Shown piece by piece: positions 45,300 through 54,495 of a DNA stretch of 64,000 nucleotides. Both the position numbers and the translations under genes were made by a program. The DNA is from Phycisphaeraceae bacterium (GTDB taxonomy: Bacteria; Planctomycetota; Phycisphaerae; Phycisphaerales; UBA1924): NCBI GenBank assembly GCA_019636495.1, contig JAHBXL010000023.1, forward strand, positions 1 to 64,000. Direction: 5' to 3'. A model generated the notes under the pieces. It did no database searches. It was not told where the DNA came from and saw only the letters and a program-made list of their open reading frames with translations. The first letter of the stretch is position 1. Each line of letters opens with the position of its first letter.

Positions 45300-46445
45300 A
45301 TGCGACATATGGACAAGAACTCAGTTCAACAGGCCCTTGCAGGGGTGCCGCACCCGGTGGCGGGCACGGGGCTCGTCGCGGCGGGAGCGGTCGCGAAGGT
45401 CGCGTACTGCGATGGCTACGCGAGTGTGCGGCTCAACGGCGGCGGCCTGAACGCGGCGCAGCGAAAGTCCGTCGAGAACGCCGCGCGGGCGGCGGTGCTT
45501 CGCGCCGCGGGGCCGGAGACGCTGCGCGAGGTGCACATCGAAGTCACTGAGGATGCGCCCGATGCGCCCTTGCCCGAGCCGAAGGCCGCCGCACCGACTG
45601 GCGCGCTGCCTGGCGCCCCTTCGACCAGCGGGCCGGTGCAGGCGCGGCACATCATCGCCGTGGGCGCGGGCAAGGGGGGCGTGGGCAAGAGCAGCATCGC
45701 CGTCAACCTCGCGATCGGCCTCGCTCGCAAGGGACACGCCGTCGGCCTCATGGACGGCGACATCTACGGCCCATCGCTCCCGACGATGCTGGGCCTTGGC
45801 GCGATCGACGCGGCGGTCCGCGGCCGAATGATCGAGCCGTTCCTGGTCCACAATCTCAAGGCCATGACCATCGGCGCGCTGGTCGATCCGGACAAGCCGC
45901 TGGTCTGGCGCGGGCCGATGGCGCACGGCGCGTTCAAGCAACTTGTCGAGCAGACCAACTGGGGCGAACTCGACTACCTCATCATCGACCTGCCGCCGGG
46001 GACGGGGGACGTCGCGCTCACCATGGCGCAGATGCTCAAACTCACCGGCGCGGTTGTCGTCTGCACGCCGCAGAAGGTCGCGCAGGACGATGCCATCCGC
46101 GCTGCGAAGATGTTCCAGCAACTGGGCATCGAGGTGCTCGGCGTCGTCGAGAACATGTCGTGGTTCGTTGGAGATGATGGCAAGGAGTACGACATTTTCG
46201 GCCGCGGCGGGGCGCAGCGCATGGCCCAGCGGCTGGGCGTGCCGTTCCTGGGCGCGGTGCCCATCACCATGGCCCTGCGCGAGAACAGTGACAGCGGCAA
46301 CCCGACGGCCAACTTCATCGACCCCTCACCCGCGGGCCGACGGCTGGCCGCGCACCTTGAGACGATGGTGACCAGCATCGAGAATCAGGCCTCGCTCGCG
46401 GCGGTCCGTCAGGGGCATGCGCGCCCGACGCTCACCATCTCGTAG
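45300..46445 (+). CDS. mrp: Mrp/ApbC-type Fe-S cluster carrier ATPase
   Basis: A P-loop ATPase that carries Fe-S clusters. The 381-residue protein has an N-terminal MIP18/DUF59-like domain in degraded form (about 5-85), deviant Walker A GKGGVGKSS, MDGDIYGPSLPTMLG, IIDLPPGTGDVALTM and VENMSWFVGDDG. The carboxy region lacks a full CxxC pair (usual form CPHC; here ENMSWFVGDDGKEYDIFG), so cluster binding may differ. Two ATGs, at 45300 and 45309, are possible; neither has a ribosome site. The FAD oxidoreductase gene follows 13 bases later. Confidence 0.92.
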   Translation: MRHMDKNSVQQALAGVPHPVAGTGLVAAGAVAKVAYCDGYASVRLNGGGLNAAQRKSVENAARAAVLRAAGPETLREVHIEVTEDAPDAPLPEPKAAAPTGALPGAPSTSGPVQARHIIAVGAGKGGVGKSSIAVNLAIGLARKGHAVGLMDGDIYGPSLPTMLGLGAIDAAVRGRMIEPFLVHNLKAMTIGALVDPDKPLVWRGPMAHGAFKQLVEQTNWGELDYLIIDLPPGTGDVALTMAQMLKLTGAVVVCTPQKVAQDDAIRAAKMFQQLGIEVLGVVENMSWFVGDDGKEYDIFGRGGAQRMAQRLGVPFLGAVPITMALRENSDSGNPTANFIDPSPAGRRLAAHLETMVTSIENQASLAAVRQGHARPTLTIS

Positions 46446-46458
46446 ACTTCGCGGGCCC

Positions 46459-47706
46459 ATGACCACCACGCTCCATGCCGACGTGCTGATTCTCGGCGGC
46501 GGCATCGCCGGGCTGTGGACGCTGGCGCGGCTGCGGTCCTTGGGCTTTGCGTGCGTGCTCGTGGAATCCGCCGCGCTGGGGGCGGGCCAGACCATCGCCA
46601 GCCAGGGCATCATCCACGGCGGGCTCAAGTACGCCCTCGACGGGCAGGTCGGCTCCGCCGCATCGGCCATCGCCGCGATGCCCGAAGTGTGGCGGGCGTG
46701 CCTTCGCGGCGATGCGGGCGCGCCGGTGGACCTTCGCGGCGTGCCCGTGTTGAGCGATCACTACTACTACTGGACCTCGCCGGGGGTGATGTCACGGCTT
46801 GCCGGCGCGGGGGCGAGCAAGGTGATGCGCACGGCGGTCGAGCGCGTGCCCGCGGCCGAGCGCCCCGCGGCGCTGCGCGATGCGCCGACCGGCATGAACG
46901 GCGTGGATGTCTATCGCGTGGGGGAACTGGTGCTCGATGCCCGCGCGCTGGTTGCGCGGCTGGCCGAGATCGGCCGCGGCTGCATCGTGCACGGCGAGCC
47001 GGCTCCATCGGTCGAGCCGTGGCGCGGTGGCTCGCCGCTGCGCATGCGCTGCCACGACGGGCGCGGAGTCGAGATTCGCGCATCGGCCGTGGTGCTCGCC
47101 GCGGGCGCGGGCAACGAGGGGCTGCTGACGCGGTTCATCCTGAATGCGGCGGACGCGCTGCCTGTGCGGACGCAGCGCCGACCGCTGCACATGGTGATGT
47201 TGCGCTGCGCGCCGGGCGCGTTCTTCGGCCATTGCGTCGGCACGTCGAGTTCGCCGCGATTGACGATCACCAGCGGCGTGCCGGCCGACACGGGCGAGAG
47301 CGTGTGGTACATCGGCGGGCAAGTCGCCGAGAGCGGTGTGGCGCGTGCGCCGCGCGAGCAGATCGCCGCGACCCGGCGCGAACTGACCGAGTGCATGCCG
47401 TGGCTGAATCTGCCTGATGCCACACGATGGGCAACTCTGCGCATCGACCGCGCCGAGGGCGTGCCCCCGTCGTCGGGCCTGCTGCCCGGCCTGCGGCCCG
47501 AGTTACCCGTGGTCGCGCGCAGCGGCCGCGTGCTCGCCGCGTGGCCGACGAAACTCGCGTTTGCGCCTCTGCTCGCCGACGAGGTCGCGCGCGAACTGGA
47601 AGCGGCGGGAGTCTCGCCGCGGGCCGATGGCGCGCTCAACCCAGCGCTCCCCGCGCCGCCCGTTGCCGCGCACGTCTGGGACCGTGAGGGGGTCGAATGG
47701 AGTTGA
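46459..47706 (+). CDS. FAD-dependent oxidoreductase (DAO family)
   Basis: A 415-residue flavoprotein. The dinucleotide motif is ADVLILGGGIAGLWTLARLR, and QTIASQGIIHGGLKYAL holds the flavin loop as in glycerol-3-phosphate and 2-hydroxyglutarate dehydrogenases. Later, VVLAAGAGNEGLLTRF closes the FAD fold, and a C-terminal region has RVLAAWPTKLAFAPLLADEV. Substrate unknown. Its 3' end overlaps the aldo-keto reductase start by 10 bases, so a shared pathway is likely. Confidence 0.88.
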   Translation: MTTTLHADVLILGGGIAGLWTLARLRSLGFACVLVESAALGAGQTIASQGIIHGGLKYALDGQVGSAASAIAAMPEVWRACLRGDAGAPVDLRGVPVLSDHYYYWTSPGVMSRLAGAGASKVMRTAVERVPAAERPAALRDAPTGMNGVDVYRVGELVLDARALVARLAEIGRGCIVHGEPAPSVEPWRGGSPLRMRCHDGRGVEIRASAVVLAAGAGNEGLLTRFILNAADALPVRTQRRPLHMVMLRCAPGAFFGHCVGTSSSPRLTITSGVPADTGESVWYIGGQVAESGVARAPREQIAATRRELTECMPWLNLPDATRWATLRIDRAEGVPPSSGLLPGLRPELPVVARSGRVLAAWPTKLAFAPLLADEVARELEAAGVSPRADGALNPALPAPPVAAHVWDREGVEWS

Positions 47707-48521
47707 GACCGCTCGGCAACACGGGGCTTCGTGTCAGCGTGCTCGGCCTGGGCACGGTGAAACTCGGGCGCACGCGCGGGCTGAAGTATCCCGATGTGCA
47801 GCGCGCCGCGTCACTGCCGGGCGACGATGCCGCGACCGAACTGCTCGCGTGCGCGGCGGAAGTCGGCATCACGCTGCTCGATACCGCGCCGGCCTACGGA
47901 GTCGCCGAGGAACGGATCGGTTCGCTCATGGCCGCGAACAACTGGTTCGGCGGGCGCGAACGCTGGACGCTGTGCACCAAGGCGGGCGAGGAGTTCGACG
48001 AGGACGGCGCGGGGGGAGACGACGGCGCATCACGGTTTGATTTCTCCCCGGCCGCGATCCGCGCCAGCATCGAGCGCAGTCTGACCCGCCTGCGCACCGA
48101 CCACATCGAGATCGCGCTCCTGCACTCCGATGGCCGCGATGAGTGGATCATCCGCGAGTCGGGGGCAATTGAGGAATTGCACAAACTGAGGGCGCGCGGC
48201 CTCGTCCGCGCCTTCGGCATCAGCAGCAAGACCATCGCCGGCGGCCTGCTCGCGGCGGAAACGTGCGACGTGCTGATGATCTCGCACAGCCCGGCCCACA
48301 CGACCGAGCGCGGGGTGATCGACGCCGCGGCGTCGCAAGGCGTCGGCGTGCTCATCAAGAAGGGACTGGCCAGCGGGCATTCGCCCGACGCCGGTGCGGC
48401 CATCCGCTTCGTGCTGGGCACGCCCGGCGTGTCGTCGATGATCGTGGGAACGTCAAGCGCTGCGCACCTGCGGGAGAACGCACGGAATGCGGCTCAGGCC
48501 GTGCGGGGCTCGGCGCCATAG
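47697..48521 (+). CDS. Aldo/keto reductase
   Basis: A 274-residue TIM-barrel oxidoreductase, NAD(P)-dependent. The catalytic tetrad is complete: D and Y in LLDTAPAYGVAEERIG, K in WTLCTKAGEEF, H in IALLHSDGRDEW. The cofactor end has GTPGVSSMIVGTSSAAHLRE. The start ATG lies within the preceding oxidoreductase gene (10-base overlap). Its 3' end overlaps the converging O-antigen-ligase-like gene by 28 bases. Substrate unknown. Confidence 0.9.
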   Translation: MELRPLGNTGLRVSVLGLGTVKLGRTRGLKYPDVQRAASLPGDDAATELLACAAEVGITLLDTAPAYGVAEERIGSLMAANNWFGGRERWTLCTKAGEEFDEDGAGGDDGASRFDFSPAAIRASIERSLTRLRTDHIEIALLHSDGRDEWIIRESGAIEELHKLRARGLVRAFGISSKTIAGGLLAAETCDVLMISHSPAHTTERGVIDAAASQGVGVLIKKGLASGHSPDAGAAIRFVLGTPGVSSMIVGTSSAAHLRENARNAAQAVRGSAP

Positions 48522-49840
48522 TCGCTCCAGCGGGACCGCTCGGCGCCGAACGCGTCCTCGCCGTACTCGTCAGACCACTCTGATGCCGCTTCCATCGCGT
48601 GCGCCGTCGCCATGTCTCGAATGGGGCGGATCATGGCAAAGCCCATGGCCATGAGCACGAGGTTGATGGTGCCGGGCATGAATGTGCTGGACTCGGCCGC
48701 GCCGTGCGCAAGGGGGGCGACGGCGAATGCCGCGCCCAGGAAGACCCACCGCTGATCAAAGCCCACGGCGCGCGCGTACTGCCAGAGGCGGAAGTACTGC
48801 CATGCCATGACCGCGAGCGCCAGCAGCATGACCAACGCGCCCGCAACGCCGATCTCGGCGAGCACCTGCATGTAGATCGAGTGCAGGTTGGCAGTGGAGC
48901 CGGAGGCTCGCGCGGTGTCATCGAACACCCACCCCGCGCCCCACAGCGTGTTGTCGCGGAAGACCTCGAGCGCGTACTCCCAGACGGTGCCCCGGTTCTG
49001 GAAGTTGAAGTCAGAGAATCGGTCGTACGCGGCGTCGGTCCCCGAGGGCATCAGCACCCAGAGAATGAGCGCCGCGAACCCGCCGAGTGTCAGCGGAAGC
49101 AGCGGCCGCGTGAACATCGGCAGACCCAGCGCGATCGCGGCGACGACGGACATGCCCACCGCGGCACGCGACCCGGAGGCAAGAATGCACGCCGCGGCCA
49201 TCGTTCCGAAGCCGTAGGCATACACCTTCCACGGGAACGACTTGTCGTAGAGCGCGATGCCCGCCGCGGCGATGAGCATGCACGCGCACTCGTGCGCCAT
49301 GCGGTTGGCGTTCAGGCCGAAAGCCGTGAACCGCCCGCCCATCGCCAGGCCGATGCCCTGCGTCAGCAGCATGAAGGTCGTTGGCACGAGGAAAATGAGC
49401 GACAGGACGATGAAGATGCGCAGCGCGATAATGATGTCGCGCGGGGTCTTCAGGTGCCCCGCGGCGAGCAGGCCCATCACCAGCGCGGGCATCGACAATC
49501 CCTTGAACTGGATCGCGCCCCACGGCTGTTCGCTCCAGATGCCCGCGAGCCAGTAGTACGTCATGAAGAGCAGCAGCATCGACCCCGCGAGATTAATGCG
49601 GTACATCCGCAGCATGAGCACCGAAACCACCACCGCCAGCACCGTGAGGTACAACCGACCGAACTTCAGCACTTCGCCCCCGGGGATGATCGCCGCGGCC
49701 CAGGGGGCCAGCGCGAAGAACACGCCCACCAGCAGGATCACGGGGTTGAACCACCGCGTGGCAATCGCGAGCAGGACGTGCGCGGCGATCGCGCCGGCGA
49801 TGATCAGGGCGAGGACAGAGGTCGGCAGGTCGGTGTGCAA
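48494..49840 (-). CDS. O-antigen ligase/polymerase-like membrane protein
   Basis: A 448-residue protein with about ten to twelve membrane helices (LALIIAGAIAAHVLLAIATR, VILLVGVFFALAPWAAAIIP, LPMFTRPLLPLTLGGFAALI). A large periplasmic loop has RGTVWEYALEVFRDNTLWGA and HSIYMQVLAEIGVAGALVML, the RGxxW and H-x5-L-E-x-G features of the Wzy/WaaL (Wzy_C) family. It probably polymerises or ligates surface polysaccharide. The start is TTG: an in-frame TAA lies 48 bases upstream with no ATG or GTG between. A GT4 glycosyltransferase is encoded next on the same strand. Confidence 0.85.
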   Translation of the reverse strand: MHTDLPTSVLALIIAGAIAAHVLLAIATRWFNPVILLVGVFFALAPWAAAIIPGGEVLKFGRLYLTVLAVVVSVLMLRMYRINLAGSMLLLFMTYYWLAGIWSEQPWGAIQFKGLSMPALVMGLLAAGHLKTPRDIIIALRIFIVLSLIFLVPTTFMLLTQGIGLAMGGRFTAFGLNANRMAHECACMLIAAAGIALYDKSFPWKVYAYGFGTMAAACILASGSRAAVGMSVVAAIALGLPMFTRPLLPLTLGGFAALILWVLMPSGTDAAYDRFSDFNFQNRGTVWEYALEVFRDNTLWGAGWVFDDTARASGSTANLHSIYMQVLAEIGVAGALVMLLALAVMAWQYFRLWQYARAVGFDQRWVFLGAAFAVAPLAHGAAESSTFMPGTINLVLMAMGFAMIRPIRDMATAHAMEAASEWSDEYGEDAFGAERSRWSDYGAEPRTA

Positions 49841-49943
49841 GGGGGTCTCGCCGGGCCGGATGGTGCGCAGAGGCCTTTCGGCTTATCGCCCCCTACTGCA
49901 TGAGACCGGCCATGGTTCGCGCAGACCAAAAAGCCCCCAGAAC

Positions 49944-51179
49944 CTACCGCCCGTGCAGGACACCCACCGATGCAAGGGCCTTTCTCATCCCGGCGACAGG
50001 GTCCGCCAAGGCCCGATACTCGGCCAGGATGCCCGGCGAGTTGGCCTTGTAGGCGTCCACCAGCCCGGGCTCGGTCACCTCGAGCAGGGCCGCGGCAAGG
50101 CTCCGATGCTCGCCACTTTTGAACGTGCGACCGTTGGCCCCTTCCGTCGGCAGGCCTGTCCGAACCAGATGCGCCGCAGCGCCGACCACGTGACTGGTCA
50201 CCACCGCAAGGCGATTGGCCAGGGCCTCGTTCACCACCAGTCCCCACGCCTCGTACTCACTCGGGAGCACCAGGACGTCGCACGCGCGGTAGATCGAACC
50301 CAGCGCGGCCGGGTCCCCCTCAAACCCCAGCCAGATCACTCTTGAGGTCAACGCCGGCGGCACGGCAGCGACGAGTTCGGCGCGGAGCGGGCCATCGCCC
50401 ACCAGTACCAGGTCCCAATCGGGGCGGCGGTCGGCGATGGCAACGAACGCGGCCAGGAGGAGGTCGATGCGCTTGAGCGCCAGCAAGCGACCGACGAACA
50501 GCAGGCGTCTGCGCCCCGCGGTGAGGCCGCGGGACTCGCGCACCGCGCGGTCTTGTGCTGGATCGCGCGGCGCCAGCGCGTCATAGTCCGGCTCGTAGGG
50601 CACGAAGTATGCTCGCTCCTCGGGCATTCCGTAATGTGCAAAGTACGCCGCACCGGGCCGTCCAAAGACCATCACTCCCGATGCGCACCGGAGAAACGAT
50701 GACACGACGGCGCGCTTGAGCAGGCGGCGCACCCCGCGCGGATTGTCCAACAGAGCGTTGGAATCCGCGGCGAGAAAGAACGGAACTCGCCGACGCCGGC
50801 ACCATCGCGCAATGCGGAGTCGGCCCGCGTCGTTGTAGCCGTAGCAGACGAGAGCCGCCGCGCGGTTGTCGCGCATCCAGCGGATGATCTGTCCGCCTCG
50901 CCGGAAGAACCTCGGCTGTTCGGAAAGTCGGCCCGTTCCCGAGAGCGGCTTGCCGCCGCGAAACTCGACGGCGTTGATGCCGGCGGGAATGGAGAGGCTC
51001 CATCCCTGGTCGGGAGGCTCATCGGTGTAGAGGAAACAGAACTCCGCCTCGGGAATCTCGGCCGAGAGCCGGCGGGCCAGGTGCAACTGGTACGGCGTGG
51101 GCGCGTAGGCAAGCACCGCCACGCGCGGGCGATCGGGGGCCGGCGGCGGCAGGTCGGCATCGGAGGACATGCGGGGCAC
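49944..51179 (-). CDS. GT4-family glycosyltransferase
   Basis: A GT-B glycosyltransferase of about 411 residues. The N-terminal domain begins RPRVAVLAYAPTPYQLHLAR; the donor domain has RRLLFVGRLLALKRIDLLLA, LVLVGDGPLRAELVA, and CDVLVLPSEYEAWGLVVNEA with the E-x7-E site. The GTG at 51179 is preferred over the ATG three codons later because AATAAT lies exactly 6 nt before it and no ribosome site exists. It lies 103 bases upstream of the O-antigen-ligase-like gene; together they look like a surface polysaccharide pair. Confidence 0.9.
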   Translation of the reverse strand: MPRMSSDADLPPPAPDRPRVAVLAYAPTPYQLHLARRLSAEIPEAEFCFLYTDEPPDQGWSLSIPAGINAVEFRGGKPLSGTGRLSEQPRFFRRGGQIIRWMRDNRAAALVCYGYNDAGRLRIARWCRRRRVPFFLAADSNALLDNPRGVRRLLKRAVVSSFLRCASGVMVFGRPGAAYFAHYGMPEERAYFVPYEPDYDALAPRDPAQDRAVRESRGLTAGRRRLLFVGRLLALKRIDLLLAAFVAIADRRPDWDLVLVGDGPLRAELVAAVPPALTSRVIWLGFEGDPAALGSIYRACDVLVLPSEYEAWGLVVNEALANRLAVVTSHVVGAAAHLVRTGLPTEGANGRTFKSGEHRSLAAALLEVTEPGLVDAYKANSPGILAEYRALADPVAGMRKALASVGVLHGR

Positions 51180-51185
51180 GGGCGG

Positions 51186-51191
51186 ATTATT
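51186..51191 (-). promoter_or_regulatory. -10-like hexamer for the GT4 gene (leaderless)
   Basis: AATAAT, five of six matches to TATAAT, lies 6 nt before the GTG start. Confidence 0.35.
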
Positions 51192-51282
51192 GCCGTCGGA
51201 TCCGCGCTGGCCGGGTCCTTGCTCGCGCCGACCGGCCCGACCTACGCTCTGCTCCCAACACGGGGCCAAGGAGTCGGCCGGG

Positions 51283-51609
51283 ATGTTGAAGGATCTGTGC
51301 ACGGTTCGCAGGATGGGCGTGGTGGCCGCCGCGGCGGTGTCCGTCGCCGGAAGCGTCCTTCTCATCTACAACCTCGTTACGCCGCAGTCGGTGCAGATGA
51401 TGCGCACGGCGGACCTTGTCGCGCTGGTGGCGATGCTGCTGCTGCCCGTGCTGACGCTGGCGACGATGCGCGGAGCGGCAAGGACCCGTCGGTCGGCGGC
51501 AGTGCCAATGGCACGCACCAGCACTCATGGGGCGGAGACGGACAGTGCCAATCGCTCCGCAACGCGGCACCGTCGGCGGTCGCAGAGCGGGGCACAGAGC
51601 CCGCAGTAG
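51283..51609 (+). CDS. Small two-helix membrane protein, unknown
   Basis: Not recognised. The ATG has AAGGAG 9 nt upstream. The 108-residue product has two predicted helices (VVAAAAVSVAGSVLLIYNLV and LVALVAMLLLPVLTLATM) and a basic, Ser/Thr-rich cytoplasmic tail (ARTRRSAAVPMARTSTHG, ATRHRRRSQSGAQ). It ends 52 bases before the kinase gene on the same strand. A role beside the membrane-bound kinase is possible but unproven. Confidence 0.65.
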   Translation: MLKDLCTVRRMGVVAAAAVSVAGSVLLIYNLVTPQSVQMMRTADLVALVAMLLLPVLTLATMRGAARTRRSAAVPMARTSTHGAETDSANRSATRHRRRSQSGAQSPQ

Positions 51610-51621
51610 ACCTGAGTGCGC

Positions 51622-51649
51622 TTGTGCCGCGGCCGCGCCTTGGTAAACT
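51622..51649 (+). promoter_or_regulatory. Candidate promoter of the membrane Ser/Thr kinase gene
   Basis: TTGTGC and TAAACT are 16 nt apart, with TG one base before the -10 (extended type). The transcript would have only a few bases of leader before the ATG. Confidence 0.45.
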
Positions 51650-51660
51650 CCGACACGGGT

Positions 51661-54459
51661 ATGCAACAGTCGGACAGCACACCGCCCGGGGGGGCGGACG
51701 CGGCGTCGCAAGGCTCGACGGCGCAATCGCCGCGTCCCCATGCGGGCAGCCGCCCGGGCGAGCACATCGGCCCGTACAAACTGCTGGAACTGATCGGCGA
51801 GGGCGGCTTCGGGTCCGTATGGCTCGCCGAGCGGCGCGACCCCTTCGTCCAGCGCGTCGCGCTGAAGGTCATCAAGCCCGGCATGGACTCTCGCGGCGTG
51901 ATTGCTCGGTTTGATCAGGAACGCCAGGCGCTGGCGGTGATGGACCATCCCAACGTCGCGCGGGTTCTTGACGGGGGCATCAGCACGCCCGAGCAGGGTT
52001 CGCGGCCGTTCTTCGTCATGGAGTACGTCAAGGGCGAGCCCATTACCACCTACTGCGACCGCAACCGCCTGACGATCCGCCAGCGGCTCGAACTGTTCAT
52101 CCCTGTGTGCGAGGCGGTGCAGCACGCCCACCACAAGGGCATCATCCACCGCGACCTGAAGCCGACCAACGTGCTTGTGACCGTGGTCGAGGGCCGGCTG
52201 ACGCCCAAGGTCATCGATTTCGGCGTCGCCAAAGCGATGAGCCACACGCTCACGCACCACACCATCCTGACCGAGCACGGGCAGTTGATCGGTACGCCCG
52301 AGTACATGAGCCCCGAGCAGGCCGAGATGGGCGGGACCGACATTGACACGCGCACCGATGTCTATTCGCTGGGCGTGCTGCTGTACGAGTTGCTCGCAGG
52401 ACGGCTGCCGTTCGAGCCGGCGACGCTTCGCTCCGCCGCGCTCGACGAGGTCCGGCGGATCATCCGCGAAGAGGAGCCGCCCAAGCCCAGCACGCGACTG
52501 ACGACGCTCGACGCCGACGCGGCGACCGCGATTGCCCGGCAGCGACAAGCCGAGCGCGGCGAACTGGCCTCGGCGCTCCGCCGCGAACTTGACTGGATCC
52601 CCCTCAAGGCGATGCGCAAAGACCGCTCGCGGCGATACGGCACACCCGGCGCGCTGGCTGAGGACATCCAGCGGTATTTGGAGGATAAGCCCATCGAAGC
52701 CGCGCCCGAGAGCCGGGCTTACCTGCTGAAGAAGTTCGTGCGACGATACCGCGGCGGTATCGTCGCGGCGGGGGCGGTGACGGCGGCTCTACTCCTCGGC
52801 GTCGGGGTGTCCTTGGTGTTCATGGCCAAGGCGGAACTGCGGCGCGTGGAGGCCGAAGCGGCGACCGAAGAAGCGCGGCGGCAGACAGCCATCGCCGAGC
52901 AGCGCTACGACGAACTGGCGAAAGAGAAGAGCCGCGCCGAACGCGTTGCGGAGATGATGTCGCTGCTCGCCCGCGCGCAGCAGGAGTTGCACGCGCCGAG
53001 CAGTGGCAACTACACCTACCACAACTACTACGATCTGGTCCGCAAACTCGATGATGGATACCTCCACGATTCGCCGGAAGAGGACTTTGCCATCCGTCAG
53101 GCGTTCGCGGCGACTGTCGCCAAGTCCACCGATGATGAGTACCACGATGACGCGCTGCGCGTACTGACTCAGGGAATCGAGTCGGCTCGTACACGATACG
53201 GGGCCACCCACGGGGCTGTTCTGGAACTGCTCCGCAGCGCGATCACCGCTTCCATCGAGGCGCGTCTTGCCACAGTTGCTGAGCGTTGGGCGACAGAGCG
53301 CCTCAATGCGCTTCGTCAGTTGCATCCGAACGGCCACCCGGATGTGGTAGACGGTCTGCTTGATCTCGCCCGGTCGGTGGCGCTGGCCCCCGACGAAGCG
53401 CGCAGCGTCGCGATTCTCGAACAGGCCCTCGGCACCGCCGCGGGGCTCACGCCGCGTGCGCCCCGCGCGTATGAACGGGCTTTCCACGCGCTCAGCGCCC
53501 ACTACGGCAAGCACGATCGCAATGATGATCGCACACGGATCTTGCTCGACTTTGCGCGGCAGGCGGCGTCCGGCGACATGCCAAGCGCCGAGGATCATGT
53601 GCTCGCGTGGGCCGAGGAACTCGAGCGCAGCGGCAACCCCAACGCCGCCGCGGAGTGCTGGTCGGCGCTCGTCGATCTCCGTGCGCGTCGGCTGTCATCG
53701 GGCGATTGGCGCATCGAGAACGCGCGCTCCCGACTCGGCGGAGCGTTGCTCGCGCTGGGCCGATTCGCCGAAGCCGAACCGCTGCTCACCGCCAGTGCCC
53801 TGGCGCTGCGCGGCTCGCCGGAGGCCCATCGCACCGCAAGCGAGAACCGCGTTATCGAGGCGTTCGAGCGCGTATCGCGCCTCTACGAGGCGTGGAACCG
53901 GGCTGAACCGGACCCGGCCCGCGAAGCCGCCGCCGCAGATTGGGCGGAAACTGTCAAACAGGTCCGCGCCGAGGAGGCCGAGGTCGCACGGCAGATCGCC
54001 GAACGGACCGACAAGCGCGATCGGGCACGGAGTCTCAACAACGGCGCATGGTACATCGTTCGGTTCGCGCAGGATGCCGGCGCGGCGGGTGCGGGTGCCG
54101 TTGAGAAGGCACTCAGCGATGCCGCGGCAGCCGTGGAACTCGCCGACGATGCGATCAGCCGTGCCCATTATCTCAACACGCAGGGAGTGGCTCAGTTCCG
54201 CGCCGGGCTGTACGCGGAAGCAATCAAAACTCTGACTCGCGCTGATGAGGCGTATGTCCAGGCCTTGCAACCCGAGCAGTGCGGCAACTGGGTATTCATT
54301 GCGATCGCCCATCGCCGACTCGGCCAGCACGAGCAAGCCGAGGCGGGGCGTGCCAAGTACGAGTCGCTGCGCGCAGTGGCAGTCCAGCATGGACAGCCCG
54401 ACGAGTTCACCGCCTGGCATGCTGAATACGTCGCCGAGTTCCCCATCCCGGCGAAGTGA
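51661..54459 (+). CDS. Membrane Ser/Thr protein kinase with TPR-like C-terminus
   Basis: A Hanks-type kinase of 932 residues. The kinase domain (about 38-340) has GEGGFGSVWLAE, VALKVIKPG, HRDLKPTN, VIDFGVA and GTPEYMSPEQ. A membrane helix is at about 366-390 (GGIVAAGAVTAALLLGVGVS), then a coiled coil (RRVEAEAATEEARRQTAIAE). The outer part is helical with TPR-like units (LGGALLALGRFAEAEPLLT, LNTQGVAQFRAGLYAEAIKT). This layout is abundant in planctomycetes. Signals and targets are unknown. The chosen ATG starts a Ser/Pro-rich leader; an alternative lies 15 codons upstream without support. Confidence 0.93.
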   Translation: MQQSDSTPPGGADAASQGSTAQSPRPHAGSRPGEHIGPYKLLELIGEGGFGSVWLAERRDPFVQRVALKVIKPGMDSRGVIARFDQERQALAVMDHPNVARVLDGGISTPEQGSRPFFVMEYVKGEPITTYCDRNRLTIRQRLELFIPVCEAVQHAHHKGIIHRDLKPTNVLVTVVEGRLTPKVIDFGVAKAMSHTLTHHTILTEHGQLIGTPEYMSPEQAEMGGTDIDTRTDVYSLGVLLYELLAGRLPFEPATLRSAALDEVRRIIREEEPPKPSTRLTTLDADAATAIARQRQAERGELASALRRELDWIPLKAMRKDRSRRYGTPGALAEDIQRYLEDKPIEAAPESRAYLLKKFVRRYRGGIVAAGAVTAALLLGVGVSLVFMAKAELRRVEAEAATEEARRQTAIAEQRYDELAKEKSRAERVAEMMSLLARAQQELHAPSSGNYTYHNYYDLVRKLDDGYLHDSPEEDFAIRQAFAATVAKSTDDEYHDDALRVLTQGIESARTRYGATHGAVLELLRSAITASIEARLATVAERWATERLNALRQLHPNGHPDVVDGLLDLARSVALAPDEARSVAILEQALGTAAGLTPRAPRAYERAFHALSAHYGKHDRNDDRTRILLDFARQAASGDMPSAEDHVLAWAEELERSGNPNAAAECWSALVDLRARRLSSGDWRIENARSRLGGALLALGRFAEAEPLLTASALALRGSPEAHRTASENRVIEAFERVSRLYEAWNRAEPDPAREAAAADWAETVKQVRAEEAEVARQIAERTDKRDRARSLNNGAWYIVRFAQDAGAAGAGAVEKALSDAAAAVELADDAISRAHYLNTQGVAQFRAGLYAEAIKTLTRADEAYVQALQPEQCGNWVFIAIAHRRLGQHEQAEAGRAKYESLRAVAVQHGQPDEFTAWHAEYVAEFPIPAK

Positions 54460-54481
54460 CCGCTCGCCCCTCCGGCATTCC

Positions 54482-54487
54482 TACCCT
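54482..54487 (+). promoter_or_regulatory. -10-like hexamer for hisS (leaderless)
   Basis: TACCCT lies 8 nt before the hisS ATG, and there is no ribosome site. Confidence 0.35.
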
Positions 54488-54495
54488 TCGGCCCC

